The position numbers and the translations under genes are program-made. Below are positions 6,124 to 6,247 of a stretch of 6,247 nucleotides of DNA, one piece after another (within the stretch, counting starts at the first letter, position 1; each line of letters opens with the position of its first letter). This stretch comes from Deltaproteobacteria bacterium (GTDB taxonomy: Bacteria > Desulfobacterota > Desulfobacteria > Desulfobacterales > Desulfatibacillaceae). The notes below the pieces were generated by a model. The model made no database searches and had not been told where the DNA came from. It saw nothing but the letters and a program-made list of their open reading frames with translations. Location: NCBI GenBank assembly GCA_019308705.1, contig JAFDHW010000149.1, positions 1 through 6,247 on the forward strand. Reading direction: 5' to 3'.

Positions 6124-6145
6124 CCGGGATTATCCCGGATTATTC
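6124..6145 (-). promoter_or_regulatory. Operator-like palindrome and tandem half-repeat upstream of the ABC gene
   Basis: A perfect 15-base dyad, CCGGGAT-T-ATCCCGG, spans 6124-6138. A second partial copy (GGATTATTC, 6137-6145) follows 10 bases, about one helical turn, later. The palindrome sits 6 bases upstream of the ribosome site on the - strand. Read on the - strand it contains GATAAT, which could be a -10 hexamer, though no convincing -35 was found at the usual spacing. A bound repressor here would block transcription or translation initiation. It is a regulatory candidate only. Confidence 0.4.
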
Positions 6146-6247
6146 ATGAGCAATTTTGCCCGAGATCGAATTTTTCTTTAGTTTCAATCCGTTGGAGCTG
6201 TTTTTTGGGTCTTGCGCCAAAGACGGTCTGATTATTGGAGGAATTCT
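6146..6247. promoter_or_regulatory. AT-rich region, probable promoter area; RBS-like site at right edge
   Basis: No gene is evident in these 102 bases, which are visibly richer in A and T than the coding DNA beside them. That would suit promoters for the leftward ABC gene and perhaps for a rightward gene. GGAGG at 6237-6241 on the + strand is followed by 6 bases to the window end, the right distance for a start codon at about 6248. I could not assign -35/-10 boxes with confidence on either strand. Confidence 0.4.

Noticed and set aside
5551..6231. 226-codon + strand frame antisense to the ABC ATPase
   Set aside because: Its translation is the complement of the ATPase motifs (Ser/Arg-rich) and there is no plausible ribosome site.
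1..6247. SbfI/PstI-type site at the left edge (2-9) and EcoRI-type site at the right edge (6241-6246), suggesting a cloned insert
   Set aside because: Each may be chance: the left site is in frame within the SGNH gene and the right one sits in natural-looking AT-rich DNA. No vector sequence is seen.

Overview
The window is a GC-rich bacterial segment with no RNA genes, CRISPR arrays or recognisable insertion sequences. It is most consistent with an anaerobe, possibly a sulfate-reducer-like Desulfobacterota lineage. That assignment is inference: it rests on a 2-hydroxyacyl-CoA dehydratase-family protein (an oxygen-sensitive, mostly anaerobic family), a rubrerythrin-type rubredoxin domain and the high-GC codon use. 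No marker gene settles the taxonomy.

Layout. Bases 1-3843 hold a tightly packed + strand operon of three genes: (1) the 3' part of an SGNH/GDSL hydrolase that begins before the window; (2) a Tat-signal-bearing FAD oxidoreductase of the phytoene desaturase / COG3349 type, with a rubredoxin-like CxxC...CxxC domain inserted in the flavin fold, overlapping gene 1 by 4 bases; (3) a 2-hydroxyacyl-CoA dehydratase D-component-like iron-sulfur protein, sharing one base with gene 2. A 113-base convergent intergenic region follows. Bases 3957-6104 hold three - strand genes, read from right to left: an ABC transporter ATPase (TTG start), a CruF/DUF422-like carotenoid-biosynthesis membrane protein, and an 88-residue protein with two predicted membrane segments. 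Bases 6105-6247 are an AT-rich upstream region. It has operator-like repeats next to the ABC gene and a Shine-Dalgarno-like GGAGG at the right edge, which could serve a divergent gene starting just outside.

How the genes may work together. A phytoene-desaturase-like flavoenzyme and a CruF-like hydratase facing it suggest a locus for modifying an isoprenoid or other hydrophobic lipid. The dehydratase-like protein would act on a CoA ester or use low-potential radical-type chemistry, and the ABC ATPase would drive export. This is inference, since no substrate can be read from the sequence. The most notable points are the rubredoxin insertion in an apparently exported flavoenzyme, its coupling to an apparently cytosolic Fe-S dehydratase subunit that lacks its usual partners, a roughly 40-residue insertion in the CruF-like protein, a shared dyad motif (GGGAT-T-AT[C/T]CC) upstream of the ABC and CruF-like genes, and an abrupt base-composition switch inside the SGNH gene.
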